In this document: positions 37,983 to 47,486 of the stretch, piece by piece
Layout of the letters: each line of letters starts with the position of its first letter
Numbering within the stretch: the first letter of the stretch is position 1
Assembly: GCF_900564145.1 (NCBI RefSeq)
Contig: NZ_UOOB01000001.1
Coordinates: forward strand, 3,040,754 to 3,104,753
Direction: 5' to 3'
Source: Comamonas sp. lk
GTDB lineage: Bacteria; Pseudomonadota; Gammaproteobacteria; Burkholderiales; Burkholderiaceae_C
Length of the DNA: 64,000 nucleotides
Made by a program: the position numbers and the translations under genes
Notes under the pieces: generated by a model
What the model saw: the letters and a program-made list of their open reading frames with translations, nothing else
Database searches by the model: none
Told to the model about the DNA's origin: nothing

Positions 37983-40232
37983 TCAAGCCAGCTTGAAAGG
38001 CAGCTGACGCAGCGGCTTGCCGGTGAGCTGGGCGATAGCATTGGCAAAGGCCGGTGCTAGTGGCGGCAGACCGGGCTCGCCCATGCCGGTGGGCGCATCG
38101 GCGCTGCGCACGATATGCACGTCAAATTCCGGCACATCGGTGATGCGGGGCACAGCGAAGTCGCCAAAGTTGCTCTGCTGCACCACACCGTCTTTCAAGG
38201 TGATGGCGCCGCCGGGCAGGCACATCGACAAGCCCATGACGGCCGCACCTTGCACCTGAGCTTCCACGCTGCGCGGATTGACGGCCAGATTGCAGTGCAC
38301 GCCGCTGGTAACCCGGTGCAGCACCGGCTGACCGTCCTTGACGGAAGCTTCCACCACATAGGCCACCACGGTGTTGAAGGATTCATGCACCGCCACGCCC
38401 CAGGCACGGCCGGCCGACAGTTTTCGCTTGCCATAACCGCTCTTGTCCACCGCCAGCTGCAGCGCGGCACGGTGGCGCTCATGCGGCTTGCCGAAAAGCC
38501 GCATGCGATAGGCCACCGGGTCTTGCTTGGTGGCTCGGGCGATCTCGTCGATCAGGGTTTCCATCACAAAAGCGGTGTGGGTGGAGCCCACGCTGCGCCA
38601 CCACAGCACAGGCACATTGACCTCGGGGTGCTGCACGGTCAGACGCATGGGCAGCGGATAGGGGTCGCGCATGCCTTCCGTGGCCGTGCCGTCTATGCCG
38701 TTCTTCAGCTGGAACTGCTCGAAGATGGATCCCTTGGTGATGGACTGCCCCACGATGACATGCTCCCAGGCCAGAACCTTGCCCTGCGCGTCAAAGCCTA
38801 TATGCGCCCGATGCAGATGCATGGGGCGGTAATAGCCGCCCTTGATATCGTCCTCGCGGCTCCACAGCAGACGCACCGGCGCGTTCAGGCCGGCGGCTTG
38901 CATGGCCTTGGCGATCTGACAGGCTTCGACCACAAAGTCGCTGCTGGCCGAGAAACGCCGGCCAAAACCGCCGCCCGCCATCTGCACATGCAACTTGACT
39001 TGCTCGGGCTTTACGCCCAGCACTCGCGCGGCAGCAGCGGCGTCCAGACCGGCACATTGGGAGCCCACCCACAGCTCGGCGCGGTCGCCGGACAGCTTGA
39101 CGGTGCAGTTCAACGGCTCCATGGGCGCATGGGCTAGGTAGGGAAAGACAAACTCGGCCTGAAGCTGCCGTGGCGCCTTGGCCAGCGGCGCCATGTCGGC
39201 ATCGAACTTGCGCGGGCCCGGCTTGCTGGCCAGTTCGCGGTACTGGGCCAGTTGCTTGTCGCTATCCACTTTTTCCACGGCAGCCGTGTCCCACTGCAAC
39301 TTGAGCGCATCGCGGCCCTGCTTGGCGGGCCAGTAACCATCGGCCACCACGGCCACGCCCTCGGCACCACGGTCCAGCGGCACGCGCAGCACGGCCTTCA
39401 CGCCCTTGACGGCGCGCGCCGCGCTGTCGTCCACCGAGGCCAGGCGTGCCCCAAACACGGGCGGATGTGCCACCACGGCCGTCAGCTGGCCGGGCTGCTT
39501 CACGTCAATGCCGAAGTCCTGACGCCCGCTGCTCTTGGCGCCCGCATCCAGACGCGTGGTGGGCTGGCCGATAAGGCGAAAGTCCTTGGGGTTCTTAAGC
39601 GTGACCTTTTCCGGCACCGGCAAGGCCATGGCGGCTTCGGCCAGCTCGCCATAGCCCAGCTTGCGGCCATCCGGGCCCAGCACCATGCCGGCCTGGGTAC
39701 GCAAAGTGGCCGCATCAACTTTCCAGCGGGCCGCCGCAGCGGACAGCAGCATGGCCCTGGCGCGCGCGCCCAGCTCGCGATACTGGGTAAAGCTGTTCTT
39801 GATGGACTGGGAGCCGCCGGTGATGTGCATGCCAAACAGCGGATCAAAGTAGGCCGCATCGTTGCTGCCGTTTTGGCTGCGTACCAGGCTCCAGTCGGCA
39901 TCCAGCTCCTCGGCCAGAATCATCGGCAGGCCAGTCTGCACGCCCTGGCCGAACTCCAGCCGGTTGATGGTCACCGTGACCTCGCCATTCGGGGCAATCT
40001 GCACGAAAGCCGATGGTTGCTGCGTCGGTTTCAGGGTCTGTGCCGGTTTGGCCGTACCGTCGGCCTGTGCCATTGCCAGATGGGGAAATGCGCCCAGCGC
40101 CAAGCCGCCGATACCGGCCAGCTTCAAAAAGCTGCGACGCGCCAGGGTTGCGGCCTCTTCGCGCGGGTCTACCGCCATCAGGCGTTGCAGGGTGCGCGGC
40201 AACTCGCTGGGATCAATGTGGGTGGGCAGCAT
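37983..40232 (-). CDS. Molybdopterin-binding subunit of an isoquinoline 1-oxidoreductase-like dehydrogenase
   Basis: 749 residues. A twin-arginine leader, ARRSFLKLAGIGGLALGAF (about residues 37-55), directs the folded enzyme to the periplasm. The body is a xanthine-oxidase-family large subunit of the IorB type. FVQIAPNGEVTVTINRLEFG is the typical start, AGGGFGRRFSASSDFVVEA and GEPGLPPLAPAFANA are conserved in the Moco region, with the Glu near the C-terminus. These two-subunit enzymes hydroxylate N-heterocycles or oxidise aldehydes and pass electrons to cytochromes. AAGGAG precedes the ATG at 40232. It is 11 bp downstream of the iron-sulfur subunit gene. Substrate unknown. Confidence 0.88.
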   Translation of the reverse strand: MLPTHIDPSELPRTLQRLMAVDPREEAATLARRSFLKLAGIGGLALGAFPHLAMAQADGTAKPAQTLKPTQQPSAFVQIAPNGEVTVTINRLEFGQGVQTGLPMILAEELDADWSLVRSQNGSNDAAYFDPLFGMHITGGSQSIKNSFTQYRELGARARAMLLSAAAARWKVDAATLRTQAGMVLGPDGRKLGYGELAEAAMALPVPEKVTLKNPKDFRLIGQPTTRLDAGAKSSGRQDFGIDVKQPGQLTAVVAHPPVFGARLASVDDSAARAVKGVKAVLRVPLDRGAEGVAVVADGYWPAKQGRDALKLQWDTAAVEKVDSDKQLAQYRELASKPGPRKFDADMAPLAKAPRQLQAEFVFPYLAHAPMEPLNCTVKLSGDRAELWVGSQCAGLDAAAAARVLGVKPEQVKLHVQMAGGGFGRRFSASSDFVVEACQIAKAMQAAGLNAPVRLLWSREDDIKGGYYRPMHLHRAHIGFDAQGKVLAWEHVIVGQSITKGSIFEQFQLKNGIDGTATEGMRDPYPLPMRLTVQHPEVNVPVLWWRSVGSTHTAFVMETLIDEIARATKQDPVAYRMRLFGKPHERHRAALQLAVDKSGYGKRKLSAGRAWGVAVHESFNTVVAYVVEASVKDGQPVLHRVTSGVHCNLAVNPRSVEAQVQGAAVMGLSMCLPGGAITLKDGVVQQSNFGDFAVPRITDVPEFDVHIVRSADAPTGMGEPGLPPLAPAFANAIAQLTGKPLRQLPFKLA

Positions 40233-40243
40233 GGGGCGCTCCT

Positions 40244-40717
40244 TCAAACCAGGGTTTTGGCTGCATCGGCCACGGCGGCGCGAATGCGAGCGTAAGTACC
40301 ACAGCGGCAGATGTTGCCGGCCATGGCCGAATCAATCTCGGCCGCGCTGGGCTGCTTGCCGCGCGGCAGCGACTTGAGAAAGGCCGTCGCGCTCATGATC
40401 TGGCCGCTCTGGCAGTAGCCGCACTGCGCCACGTCGTGCTTGACCCAGGCGGTGTGCACAGCAGAGCCTATGCGGTCGCTGCCATCGGTTGCCGCTTCGA
40501 TCGTGGTGATCTGCTTGCCTTCGGCAGAGGAAATGGGGGTCACGCAGGAACGGATGGCCTGGCCATCCAGATGCACCGTGCAGGCGCCGCACAGCGCCGC
40601 ACCGCAACCGAATTTGGTGCCGGTCATGCCCAGCGTGTCACGCAAGGCCCAGAGTATGGGAGTGGTGGGGTCAGCGTCGAGCGTGTGCTCACGGCCGTTA
40701 ACATTTAACGTGTTCAT
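40244..40717 (-). CDS. (2Fe-2S)-binding subunit of the isoquinoline 1-oxidoreductase-like dehydrogenase
   Basis: 157 residues, the standard small subunit of the xanthine-oxidase family. The plant-type [2Fe-2S] cluster ligands are KFGCGAALCGACTVHLDG (about residues 37-54) with a further Cys at RSC. The second cluster is in the helical domain: QCGYCQSGQIM (about 95-105) and NICRCGTYARI (about 131-141). It has no signal peptide and is expected to be exported with the Tat-tagged large subunit. The ATG at 40717 starts the conserved ferredoxin domain; the longer frame to 40936 has no family likeness. It is the first gene of the operon and divergent from an AraC regulator. Confidence 0.9.
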   Translation of the reverse strand: MNTLNVNGREHTLDADPTTPILWALRDTLGMTGTKFGCGAALCGACTVHLDGQAIRSCVTPISSAEGKQITTIEAATDGSDRIGSAVHTAWVKHDVAQCGYCQSGQIMSATAFLKSLPRGKQPSAAEIDSAMAGNICRCGTYARIRAAVADAAKTLV

Positions 40718-41040
40718 GGTGGGCAGTTCTCCATTGAATGGGCGATGCCGCAATGCGGTTGCGCGGGGTGACGGCCTTGAGCATACAAGGCGAGAAAAGA
40801 GACGCCATCTGACACTTCTCAAGGGTGATCGTCGCCTAAGAGTGTCTGCGTTTGCTCCGAATCGAACTTGCCATTTTCGATTTTTGTATTGCCTTTTTCG
40901 ATGTTTCGCACGCCCAGACCTGTCCAGGAGCCACATCGGTCATACAGTCCCTGTAGGCCAAGCGCCACGGCTGCGTTCTGACTGCATTCTGGCTAGCCAT
41001 CTGAATTTCAGAATCAATCCAACTCTTTAGATCTGCTGAC
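40718..41040. other. Divergent regulatory region between iorA-like and araC-like genes
   Basis: 323 bp with no gene. It contains the direct-repeat operator at 40868-40902. An overlapping AT-rich core there probably holds the promoters. Confidence 0.5.
40868..40902. promoter_or_regulatory. Direct-repeat operator, AraC type
   Basis: TTGCCATTTTCGAT at 40868-40881 and TTGCCTTTTTCGAT at 40889-40902 differ at one of 14 positions and are offset by exactly 21 bp, two helical turns. Same-face direct repeats at this spacing are how AraC-family proteins usually bind. The site lies between the AraC-like gene and the dehydrogenase operon. Confidence 0.65.
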
Positions 41041-41949
41041 ATGTCCATCGAAACCTTGGCCCAGGAAATTGGCAAGATTGCTCAAAATGATGGCGACCAT
41101 CAAACGGGCATACCGCAGCTCAGCATCCACCGGCGCAGTGCCAGCACCGCACCCATGCATTGCATTTACGGACTGGGCCTGGGCATCACTGCGCAAGGGG
41201 GCAAACAGGTGACCCTTGGCGAGCAGGTGATTGCCTACGGCCCTGGCCAATCCCTGCTGACCACCGTCGACCTGCCCGTGGTCTCCCATGTCACCAAGGC
41301 CAGTCTGGCCCAGCCTTTTCTGGGCATGATGCTGCGATTCGACGGCAGCGCCCTGCTGCAATTGGCCTCCGAGATGGAGCTGCCGCCGGTGTCGCGCGAG
41401 CAGGTATCGCGCGCGATCTCGCTGCGCCCGCTGGAGGCGCCTTTGCTCGATGCCTTGACCCGCCTGGTGCAACTGCTGAGCGAGCCTGAACTCATCACCC
41501 CGATTGCGCCCCTGATTCAGCGGGAGATCATGGTGAGACTGCTGTCCGGCCCACATGGGCCTTATCTAAGGCAGCTGGTGGCATCGGGCTCCCCCAGCCA
41601 CCAGATCGCACAAGCCATGACCTGGCTCAAACAGAACTTCAGCCGCGACGTGCTGATGAACGAGCTTGCCGCCAGCGTGCACATGAGCCCTTCCACCTTC
41701 CGGCAGCATTTCCGCAATCTCGCAGGCATGAGCCCCTTGCAGTATCAAAGGCAGTTGCGCCTGCAGCAGGCGCGGCAGCTGATGCTCAATCAGGCCCTGG
41801 ATGCCAGCACCACGGCAGCGCGCGTGGGCTATGAAAGCGCCTCACAGTTCAGCCGTGACTACAGCCGCCTGTTTGGTGCACCGCCTCAGCGCGACATCAA
41901 GAGAATGCAGCACCTGTCCCTGGCTGATGCAGAGCCGCCCACCTCCTGA
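41041..41949 (+). CDS. AraC-family regulator of the iorAB-like operon
   Basis: 302 residues. The N-terminal half (about 20-170) is the AraC_N domain found in regulators such as those beside aldehyde or alcohol oxidase genes (ISIHRRSASTAPMHCIYGLG-type start, HVTKASLAQPFLGMMLRFDG). The C-terminal half has the two AraC HTH motifs: VLMNELAASVHMSPSTFRQH and ASTTAARVGYESASQFSRDY. It is divergent from the molybdenum-enzyme operon and probably binds the 21-bp-spaced direct repeats between them. Confidence 0.88.
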   Translation: MSIETLAQEIGKIAQNDGDHQTGIPQLSIHRRSASTAPMHCIYGLGLGITAQGGKQVTLGEQVIAYGPGQSLLTTVDLPVVSHVTKASLAQPFLGMMLRFDGSALLQLASEMELPPVSREQVSRAISLRPLEAPLLDALTRLVQLLSEPELITPIAPLIQREIMVRLLSGPHGPYLRQLVASGSPSHQIAQAMTWLKQNFSRDVLMNELAASVHMSPSTFRQHFRNLAGMSPLQYQRQLRLQQARQLMLNQALDASTTAARVGYESASQFSRDYSRLFGAPPQRDIKRMQHLSLADAEPPTS

Positions 41950-42101
41950 CGCTGGCCGGCCAGAGCTCTCTTCTCGCAGCACCCCGCGCCAAACAGCCTT
42001 GTCTGTGGAAGCTGCTGCGCCAACAAGAAAAACACATAAAAAAAGGCAGATAGCCCTTCAATAGATTGCGTTGACAGCTATCAAATACGCAGCAATATCA
42101 T

Positions 42102-44138
42102 TCAAATCGCTGCTTTCATGCGCCGCCACAAGGTGGCACGGCTGATGCCCAGAATTTCGCAGGCACGGGCCTGATTGCCGTCCACGCTTTGCAGCACCTG
42201 CTGCACGCGCTGGCGTTCGGCCTCGCGGCTGCTGTCCTTGAGTCGGGTCTTTCCCACCGCCGCTGCAGCAGCAATCGGTGCGGCGCATTCCACAAAGACT
42301 TCGGCCAACCGCACTGCATCGGGCTGGCCCTGGGCATCGCATAAATGGGGCTGGCAGGCCAGCAGGCGTTCCACCCAGTTGTCCAATTCGCGCACATTGC
42401 CCGGCCAGCCGTAATCGGCAGCATGTGCCAGCATGGCTTGGAGCAGTGCGTTCAGCCCGGCCTGCGGGCTGGTGCGAGCGAGTGAGTCGGGAAATTGTTC
42501 GTCTTTCAAACCCAGACGGCTTGCCAGCCTGCGGCGGGCCAGCAGCGCCACATCGGCCGCGCCGCGCTCGCGCAGCGGCGAGGTCTGCAGGCGCAGCACC
42601 GCCAGGCGGTAATACAGATCACGGCGAAACAGTCCTTTCTCCACCTGCGCAGCCAGATCGGCGTGGGTAGCGGCCATCGCCCGCACGTCCACGGGCACAG
42701 GCGTGGTGGAGCCCACGCGCAGCACCTCGCGCTCCTGCAGCACGCGCAGCAGGCGCGATTGCAGCGCCAGCGGCATATCGCCAATCTCGTCCAGAAACAG
42801 CGTGCCCGTATGCGCCGCTTCTATCAAGCCGGTCTTGCCGCCCCGCCGTGCACCGGTGAAAGCGCCTTCGTCATAGCCGAACAGCTCGCTCTCCAGCAGG
42901 CTTTCGCTGAGCGCCGCACAGTTGACGGCTAAAAAAGGCTGGGCAGCACGCCGGCTGGCACGATGCATGCCCTGGGCCAGCAGCTCTTTGCCGGTGCCGC
43001 TTTCGCCCAGAATGAGCACCGTGGCCTCGGTTGCCGCGTACTGGCGCGCCAGCTGGCGCACACGCTGGGTGGCGGGGCTTTCGCCCACATAGTCTTCCAG
43101 CCGCCAGCGCACCCCCGCCCCGCGCTGGCTGCGGTTGGCGCGCAAGCTGCGGTCTGCACTCTGGATCACGGCAGGGTCCCGGCACACCAGCAGCGCACCG
43201 GTCAGCCGGCCGTTTTCCCAGATGGGCGCACGGCGCAGCACCAAGGTGCGCATTGCCAGCTGCACCACTTCCTCGCCGCCTTCATCGCCCTGCAGCACCT
43301 GGGCTACCTTGAGCACCGGGGCCACTTCATCGAGCAAACGCCCGTGCAGGGCCTGAACCTCGGCGCCCAGCAGCAGGGCCATGCGTGAATTCAAGGCCCG
43401 TATGCGGCCCTGCTCATCCACGGCAACCACACCATCTTGCAACTGACCGATCACGGTCTCCAGGCGCCGGTGGCGGTCGCGCTCCACCTGTTTGTGCCTG
43501 GCCAGCAGCAAGGCATCGCCCAAGGCCTGGTGCACGGATTTTTCGGAGTACAGCAAGACACTGGGCATGCCGGCCTGCTCCGCCAGATCGGAAATCAAGC
43601 CCGGCGCCACCACCGCCCCCACACCTGCGGCCTGCAGCTTTTGAATGCAGGCTGCCGCGTCCTGCGGCCCCTGATAAGCCATTTGCACCAGACCCAGGCC
43701 GAACAGCTGATCAAACTGGGCCACGATAGGCGACGGGGCTTCGAAAGACACGAGACCCACATTCGGCGCCTCGGGCGAGACCTGCAACTTGGCCTGGCGC
43801 AGGGCCTGCAGCAAATCCAGGCCCCGCACTTCCACCATGCTCACCGGTATGTCCACGCGCTCGCGCACCCAGGCACCGCTGGCACCAGCTCCCACCAGAG
43901 CATCTATGGGTTGCCGCTGATTGAGTGCCTGAACCTGGACCACGGCCTCATCAAACGAGGCCGCAACATGGGTAAAGCGCGCCTGCTCGGACCATAGCAG
44001 CGAGATCTTCTGCAGCACCCGCCCTATGCGGTAGCGTCCCACGGTCACGATATGCGGCAGCTGCGACGCATCCGCACCAGCCGCCATGACGCGCAAAGGC
44101 GGGTTTTGCCCAGGCTCAGCCTCAATTGTTTCATTCAT
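42102..44138 (-). CDS. PrpR-type sigma-54-dependent activator
   Basis: 678 residues. The N-terminal PrpR_N domain (about 25-190, [20 protein letters not shown]) binds small acids in the propionate regulator. A PAS-like segment follows ([20 protein letters not shown]), then the AAA+ domain (about 365-600) with Walker A GESGTGKE, the sigma-54 contact loop GAFTGA, and Walker [10 protein letters not shown]. The C-terminus has a Fis-type HTH ([19 protein letters not shown]). The ATG at 44138 lies inside one of two palindromes; a second ATG at 44147 is possible. It is divergent from a Bug-Bug-lyase operon that has a -24/-12 promoter, so it should be that operon's activator. Confidence 0.93.
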   Translation of the reverse strand: MNETIEAEPGQNPPLRVMAAGADASQLPHIVTVGRYRIGRVLQKISLLWSEQARFTHVAASFDEAVVQVQALNQRQPIDALVGAGASGAWVRERVDIPVSMVEVRGLDLLQALRQAKLQVSPEAPNVGLVSFEAPSPIVAQFDQLFGLGLVQMAYQGPQDAAACIQKLQAAGVGAVVAPGLISDLAEQAGMPSVLLYSEKSVHQALGDALLLARHKQVERDRHRRLETVIGQLQDGVVAVDEQGRIRALNSRMALLLGAEVQALHGRLLDEVAPVLKVAQVLQGDEGGEEVVQLAMRTLVLRRAPIWENGRLTGALLVCRDPAVIQSADRSLRANRSQRGAGVRWRLEDYVGESPATQRVRQLARQYAATEATVLILGESGTGKELLAQGMHRASRRAAQPFLAVNCAALSESLLESELFGYDEGAFTGARRGGKTGLIEAAHTGTLFLDEIGDMPLALQSRLLRVLQEREVLRVGSTTPVPVDVRAMAATHADLAAQVEKGLFRRDLYYRLAVLRLQTSPLRERGAADVALLARRRLASRLGLKDEQFPDSLARTSPQAGLNALLQAMLAHAADYGWPGNVRELDNWVERLLACQPHLCDAQGQPDAVRLAEVFVECAAPIAAAAAVGKTRLKDSSREAERQRVQQVLQSVDGNQARACEILGISRATLWRRMKAAI

Positions 44139-44163
44139 GAAATACATTATTTCATTTTTGAAA
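44129..44163. promoter_or_regulatory. Two TTTCA-N4-TGAAA palindromes, activator sites
   Basis: TTTCATTCATGAAA at 44129-44142 and TTTCATTTTTGAAA at 44150-44163 are centred 21 bp apart. They lie about 100-130 bp upstream of the -24/-12 promoter. The first overlaps the start of the activator gene, which suggests autorepression. This is where a sigma-54 enhancer-binding protein would be expected to bind. Confidence 0.7.
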
Positions 44164-44262
44164 CAAACCACCTTGATCCGGTCGCACCAAACAAACACTA
44201 CGACTCGAACATTCCTATAAAAATCAATTGCTTGAAATGCATTCAACTCAGCCCGGACTGTT

Positions 44263-44278
44263 TGGCACGGCCTTTGCA
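44263..44278 (+). promoter_or_regulatory. Sigma-54 (-24/-12) promoter of the Bug-Bug-lyase operon
   Basis: TGGCACGGCCTTTGCA at 44263-44278 has the invariant GG (44264-44265) and GC (44276-44277) at the right spacing and matches the TGGCACG-N4-TTGCA consensus in every position. Transcription should begin near 44289, just upstream of the first Bug gene at 44316. Confidence 0.9.
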
Positions 44279-44315
44279 AACGTGATGGCACATCGATAAC
44301 AATCAGGAGACCGCC

Positions 44316-45305
44316 ATGTTCTTGTCCCGCCGCAGCCTGCTGGCCCAAACCCTTGTCCTGTCTGCCTTGGGCCCCATGATGGCGGCCACGCATGCCACAC
44401 AGGCCGCAGACAACTGGCCCAGCCGCCCGATTCGCCTGATCGTGCCCTTCTCTGCCGGAGGCGCCAACGACTTGATGGCCCGCTCCGCCGCCGAAGGCGC
44501 CTCCAAAGTGCTGGGCCAGCCAGTCGTGATCGACAACCGCCCCGGCGCGGGTGGCACCGTGGGTGCCGACATGGTGGCCAAGGCCCAGCCCGATGGCTAT
44601 ACCCTGCTGGTCAGCGCGGCAGGCGTGATCTCCAACAGCATGATCAAGAAGTCCATGCCCTTCAAGGACGATGCGCTGCAACCGGCCGTGATGATTGGCC
44701 TGGCACCCTCGGTGATCGTGGTGCCCAAGAACGCGCCCTATAACAATCTGCGCGATTTTGTGGAGGCTTCAAAGAAGGGCCAGGGCTTTAACTTCGCCAC
44801 CGCCGGCACCGGCAGCACGCCGCACTTTGTGGCCGAGATGCTGAACGTCAAATACGGCGCCAAGCTGCAACCCGTGCCCTACAAGAGCGGCTCCGAAAGC
44901 ACGACGGCCGTGCTGGGCGGCCAAGTCGAAGGCACGTCCGAGGCCAGCATCATCGCCCTGCCCCATATCGTCAACGAAGGCAAGTTCAAGGCCTTGGCCA
45001 CCACCTGGACCCAGCGCATCTCCGCCTACCCACAGCTGTCCACTGCGATGGAGCAAGGCTTTGCCGATGTGCAGATTGCGCACTGGGCCGGCATACACGC
45101 GCCCAAGGGCACACCCAACGCGATTCTGGACAAGCTGGCCGCCGCCGTGGACCAGGCCATGAAAGAGCCCGCCACCGTGGAAAAGCTCAAAGGCCTGGGT
45201 ATCGAGCCCGTGGGTGGCACACGCACCGAATTCGTGAAATTCGTCAATGCCGAACGCAAGCGCCTGGGTGAGATCGTCAAAGCCGCCCATATGCAGGAAA
45301 AGTAA
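44316..45305 (+). CDS. Bug-family periplasmic solute-binding protein
   Basis: 329 residues. A signal sequence ends near THATQAA (about residue 29). The Bug core begins [40 protein letters not shown] and [20 protein letters not shown] are the usual ligand-site segments. It is first in the operon, 27 bp past the expected transcription start, with CAGGAGA before the ATG. Together with the next gene it provides two receptors for one regulated pathway. No TctA/TctB membrane gene is in the window. Confidence 0.93.
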   Translation: MFLSRRSLLAQTLVLSALGPMMAATHATQAADNWPSRPIRLIVPFSAGGANDLMARSAAEGASKVLGQPVVIDNRPGAGGTVGADMVAKAQPDGYTLLVSAAGVISNSMIKKSMPFKDDALQPAVMIGLAPSVIVVPKNAPYNNLRDFVEASKKGQGFNFATAGTGSTPHFVAEMLNVKYGAKLQPVPYKSGSESTTAVLGGQVEGTSEASIIALPHIVNEGKFKALATTWTQRISAYPQLSTAMEQGFADVQIAHWAGIHAPKGTPNAILDKLAAAVDQAMKEPATVEKLKGLGIEPVGGTRTEFVKFVNAERKRLGEIVKAAHMQEK

Positions 45306-45319
45306 GCCGCCTTGAAAAA

Positions 45320-45356
45320 CATAGCTGCCAGCGCTTTCTCTATAAGCGCTGGAGCC
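45320..45356. repeat. Intergenic palindrome between the two Bug genes
   Basis: CCAGCGCTT at 45328-45336 and AAGCGCTGG at 45344-45352 form a perfect 9-bp stem around a 7-base loop, preceded by CATAGCTG. This is the best-preserved member of the AGCGCTT repeat group in the window. It lies inside an operon and could modulate expression of the second receptor. Confidence 0.7.
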
Positions 45357-45381
45357 TTAAAACAGCCTTGAGACTAAATTC

Positions 45382-46383
45382 ATGATTTCCCGTAGAAACA
45401 CCATTCTTCGCACCGCTGCTTGCGCTGCGGCCTCCATCGCCTTGCTGGGCGGCTCGCATGCTGCCCTGGCCCAGGGTGCCGATGCCTGGCCTAGCCGCAC
45501 CGTCAAGCTCATCGTGCCTTATGCCGCTGGCGGCTATGCCGATACCCGTGCCCGCCTGATTGCCGACTCTCTGGGCAAGGTGCTGGGCCAGAGCGTCATC
45601 ATCGACAACCGTGGTGGCGCCGGCGGCGTGACCGGCACGGACGTGATTGCCAAGGCCGGTGACGGCCATACCTTCGGCTTTGGCTCGCCCGGCCCCTTGG
45701 TCACCAACCCCATGCTGATGAAGAAGCTGCCTTACGACGCCAGGACGGCCTTCAAGCCCATCATCCTCATTGAGCAGGCCCCGCTGTTCCTGACCACGGC
45801 CCCCAATCAGCCGTTCAAGAACGTGCAGGAATTGATTGCCTACGCCAAGGCCAAGCCTGGCGAACTGACCTTTGGTTCCTCCGGCGTGGGCGGTGCCCAC
45901 CATCTGTCGGGCGAGTTGCTGGCGTACCAGACCCAAACCCAGCTGACCCACGTGCCCTACAAGGGCGGCTCTCTGGCCGCCACCGACCTGATGGGCGGGC
46001 ATCTGGCCATGATGTTCGAGATGGGCTACTCGGCCCTGCCCTCCATCAAGGCTGGAAAGATCAATGCTCTGGCCGTCTCCAGCAAAAAACGTCTGGCTGT
46101 GCTGCCCAATGTGCCCACGCTGGACGAAGCCGGCATCAAAGGCTTTGAGTCTTACAACTGGCTGGGGATGATCGCTCCTGCCAGCACGCCGGACGCCGTC
46201 ATCGCCAAGCTCAACCAGGCCGTCAACGATGCTCTCAAGAACGACAAGGCCTTGCGCCAGATGATTGAAAGCAGCGGCGGCCAGATCATGGGTGGCTCGC
46301 CCGACGCCTATGGCAAGTACATAGAAGCCGAGCGCGCCAAGTGGGGGCCGGTCATCAAGAACGCCAATATTTCACTGGACTAA
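45382..46383 (+). CDS. Bug-family periplasmic solute-binding protein
   Basis: 333 residues. The signal sequence ends near AALAQ (about residue 32). The mature part begins WPSRTVKLIVPYAAGGYADT; NRGGAGGVTGTDVIAKAGDG, THVPYKGGSLAATDLMGGHL and SYNWLGMIAPASTPDAVIAK are Bug hallmarks. It is second in the sigma-54-controlled operon, 76 bp after the first receptor with the palindrome between. The two receptors are clearly different proteins and may bind different stereoisomers or analogues of one class of acid; that is inference. Confidence 0.92.
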   Translation: MISRRNTILRTAACAAASIALLGGSHAALAQGADAWPSRTVKLIVPYAAGGYADTRARLIADSLGKVLGQSVIIDNRGGAGGVTGTDVIAKAGDGHTFGFGSPGPLVTNPMLMKKLPYDARTAFKPIILIEQAPLFLTTAPNQPFKNVQELIAYAKAKPGELTFGSSGVGGAHHLSGELLAYQTQTQLTHVPYKGGSLAATDLMGGHLAMMFEMGYSALPSIKAGKINALAVSSKKRLAVLPNVPTLDEAGIKGFESYNWLGMIAPASTPDAVIAKLNQAVNDALKNDKALRQMIESSGGQIMGGSPDAYGKYIEAERAKWGPVIKNANISLD

Positions 46384-46462
46384 GCCCCTGAGGCGCTGCG
46401 CGCCTTCCCCCCGGGGACGACAGCCTCGCTTGCTCGCTGCCTCTCGCGAAGGTCTTGTCCGC
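46384..46462. repeat. GC-rich intergenic repeat of Comamonadaceae type
   Basis: The segment after the second Bug gene, CCTGAGGCGCTGCGCGCCTT followed by CCCCCCGGGGACGACAGCC, resembles a sequence I know as frequent between genes in Comamonadaceae. It has a GGCGC-TGC-GCGCC stem at 46391-46402. This is recognition from memory; copy number was not checked. Confidence 0.4.
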
Positions 46463-46531
46463 TCTAATCGCTTTTGAGAGCAGCCAGCGCACGCCACACA
46501 GGCACCAGAGTCGTATTTATTAAGAAATCTC

Positions 46532-47392
46532 ATGAACTCCAAGCAAAAACTCAAAGCCCTAGCCGACGCGCGCCGTGGCGTCATCGTTCCCGGCGCCTTC
46601 AATGCCATGTCGGCCCGGCTGATTGCCGATCTGGGCTTTGAAGCCATTTATGTGACCGGCGCGGGCGTGACCAATATGTGGTTCGGCATGCCCGATCAAG
46701 GCTTTATGGGCCTGACCGATATCGCCGACCACACGGCCCGCATCCGCGATGCAGTGGATGTGCCCCTGCTGGTCGATGCCGACACCGGCTTTGGCAATGC
46801 CGTCAACACCTACCATGCCGTGCGCACGCTGGAGCGCGCCGGGGCCGACTGCATTCAGCTGGAAGACCAGGTCTCGCCCAAGCGCTGCGGCCACTTCAAC
46901 GGCAAGGATGTGATCGAAACCCATGAAATGCTGGGCAAGATTCGCGCCGCCGTGGATGCGCGCCGCGATGAGGGCACGCTGATCATGGCCCGCACCGACG
47001 CCGCTGCCGTTCACGGCTTCAACGCCGCCATCGACCGCGCCCAGGCTTTTGCCGAGGCCGGAGCCGACATCCTGTTTGTCGAAGCCGTGACCCAGGAGCA
47101 GCAAGTGCGTGCCCTGCCCCAGCTGCTCCAGCGTCCCCAGCTCATGAACATGGTGATTGGCGGCAAGACCCCCATCTTCAACGCCGACGAACTGGGCCAG
47201 CTGGGCTTTGGCTTTGTGCTCTACGCCAACGCCGCCCTGCAAGGCGCGCTGGCCGGCATGAACAAATGTCTGACCCTGCTGCGCGACGAGCACAAGGTGG
47301 ATGAAGATCCGGCCATCGTCGCCCCCTTTCTGGAGCGCCAGCGCCTGGTGAACAAGGACTTCTGGGATGGACTGGAGCAAAAGTACCAATAA
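46532..47392 (+). CDS. Isocitrate lyase/PEP mutase-superfamily C-C lyase (PrpB/dimethylmalate-lyase-like)
   Basis: 286 residues, a TIM-barrel enzyme of methylisocitrate-lyase length. The Mg-binding region is VDADTGFGN (about residues 84-92), and the lyase active-site loop is DQVSPKRCGHFNGK with the catalytic Cys of the K-K/R-C-G-H motif. It therefore should cleave a C-C bond rather than act as a mutase. Relatives include 2-methylisocitrate lyase, 2,3-dimethylmalate lyase and oxaloacetate-acting enzymes. It is third in the sigma-54 operon and followed by a strong terminator. The prpC cluster in this window lacks a lyase gene, so a PrpB role is possible, but the Bug receptors favour a different, imported substrate. 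Confidence 0.85.
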   Translation: MNSKQKLKALADARRGVIVPGAFNAMSARLIADLGFEAIYVTGAGVTNMWFGMPDQGFMGLTDIADHTARIRDAVDVPLLVDADTGFGNAVNTYHAVRTLERAGADCIQLEDQVSPKRCGHFNGKDVIETHEMLGKIRAAVDARRDEGTLIMARTDAAAVHGFNAAIDRAQAFAEAGADILFVEAVTQEQQVRALPQLLQRPQLMNMVIGGKTPIFNADELGQLGFGFVLYANAALQGALAGMNKCLTLLRDEHKVDEDPAIVAPFLERQRLVNKDFWDGLEQKYQ

Positions 47393-47422
47393 GCGCGGCT
47401 TGTGATGCCTACAAGCCAATGC

Positions 47423-47459
47423 AAAAAGCCGCAGGACCTTGCCATCCTGCGGCTTTTTT
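47423..47459. terminator. Strong bidirectional terminator after the lyase gene
   Basis: AAAAAGCCGCAGGA at 47423-47436 pairs with TCCTGCGGCTTTTT at 47445-47458 around an 8-base loop and runs into a T tract. It sits between the convergent lyase and MFS genes and has A/T ends for both directions. Confidence 0.93.
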
Positions 47460-47486
47460 GGCTTTCAGCCAGTCATCGGTGCGCGT

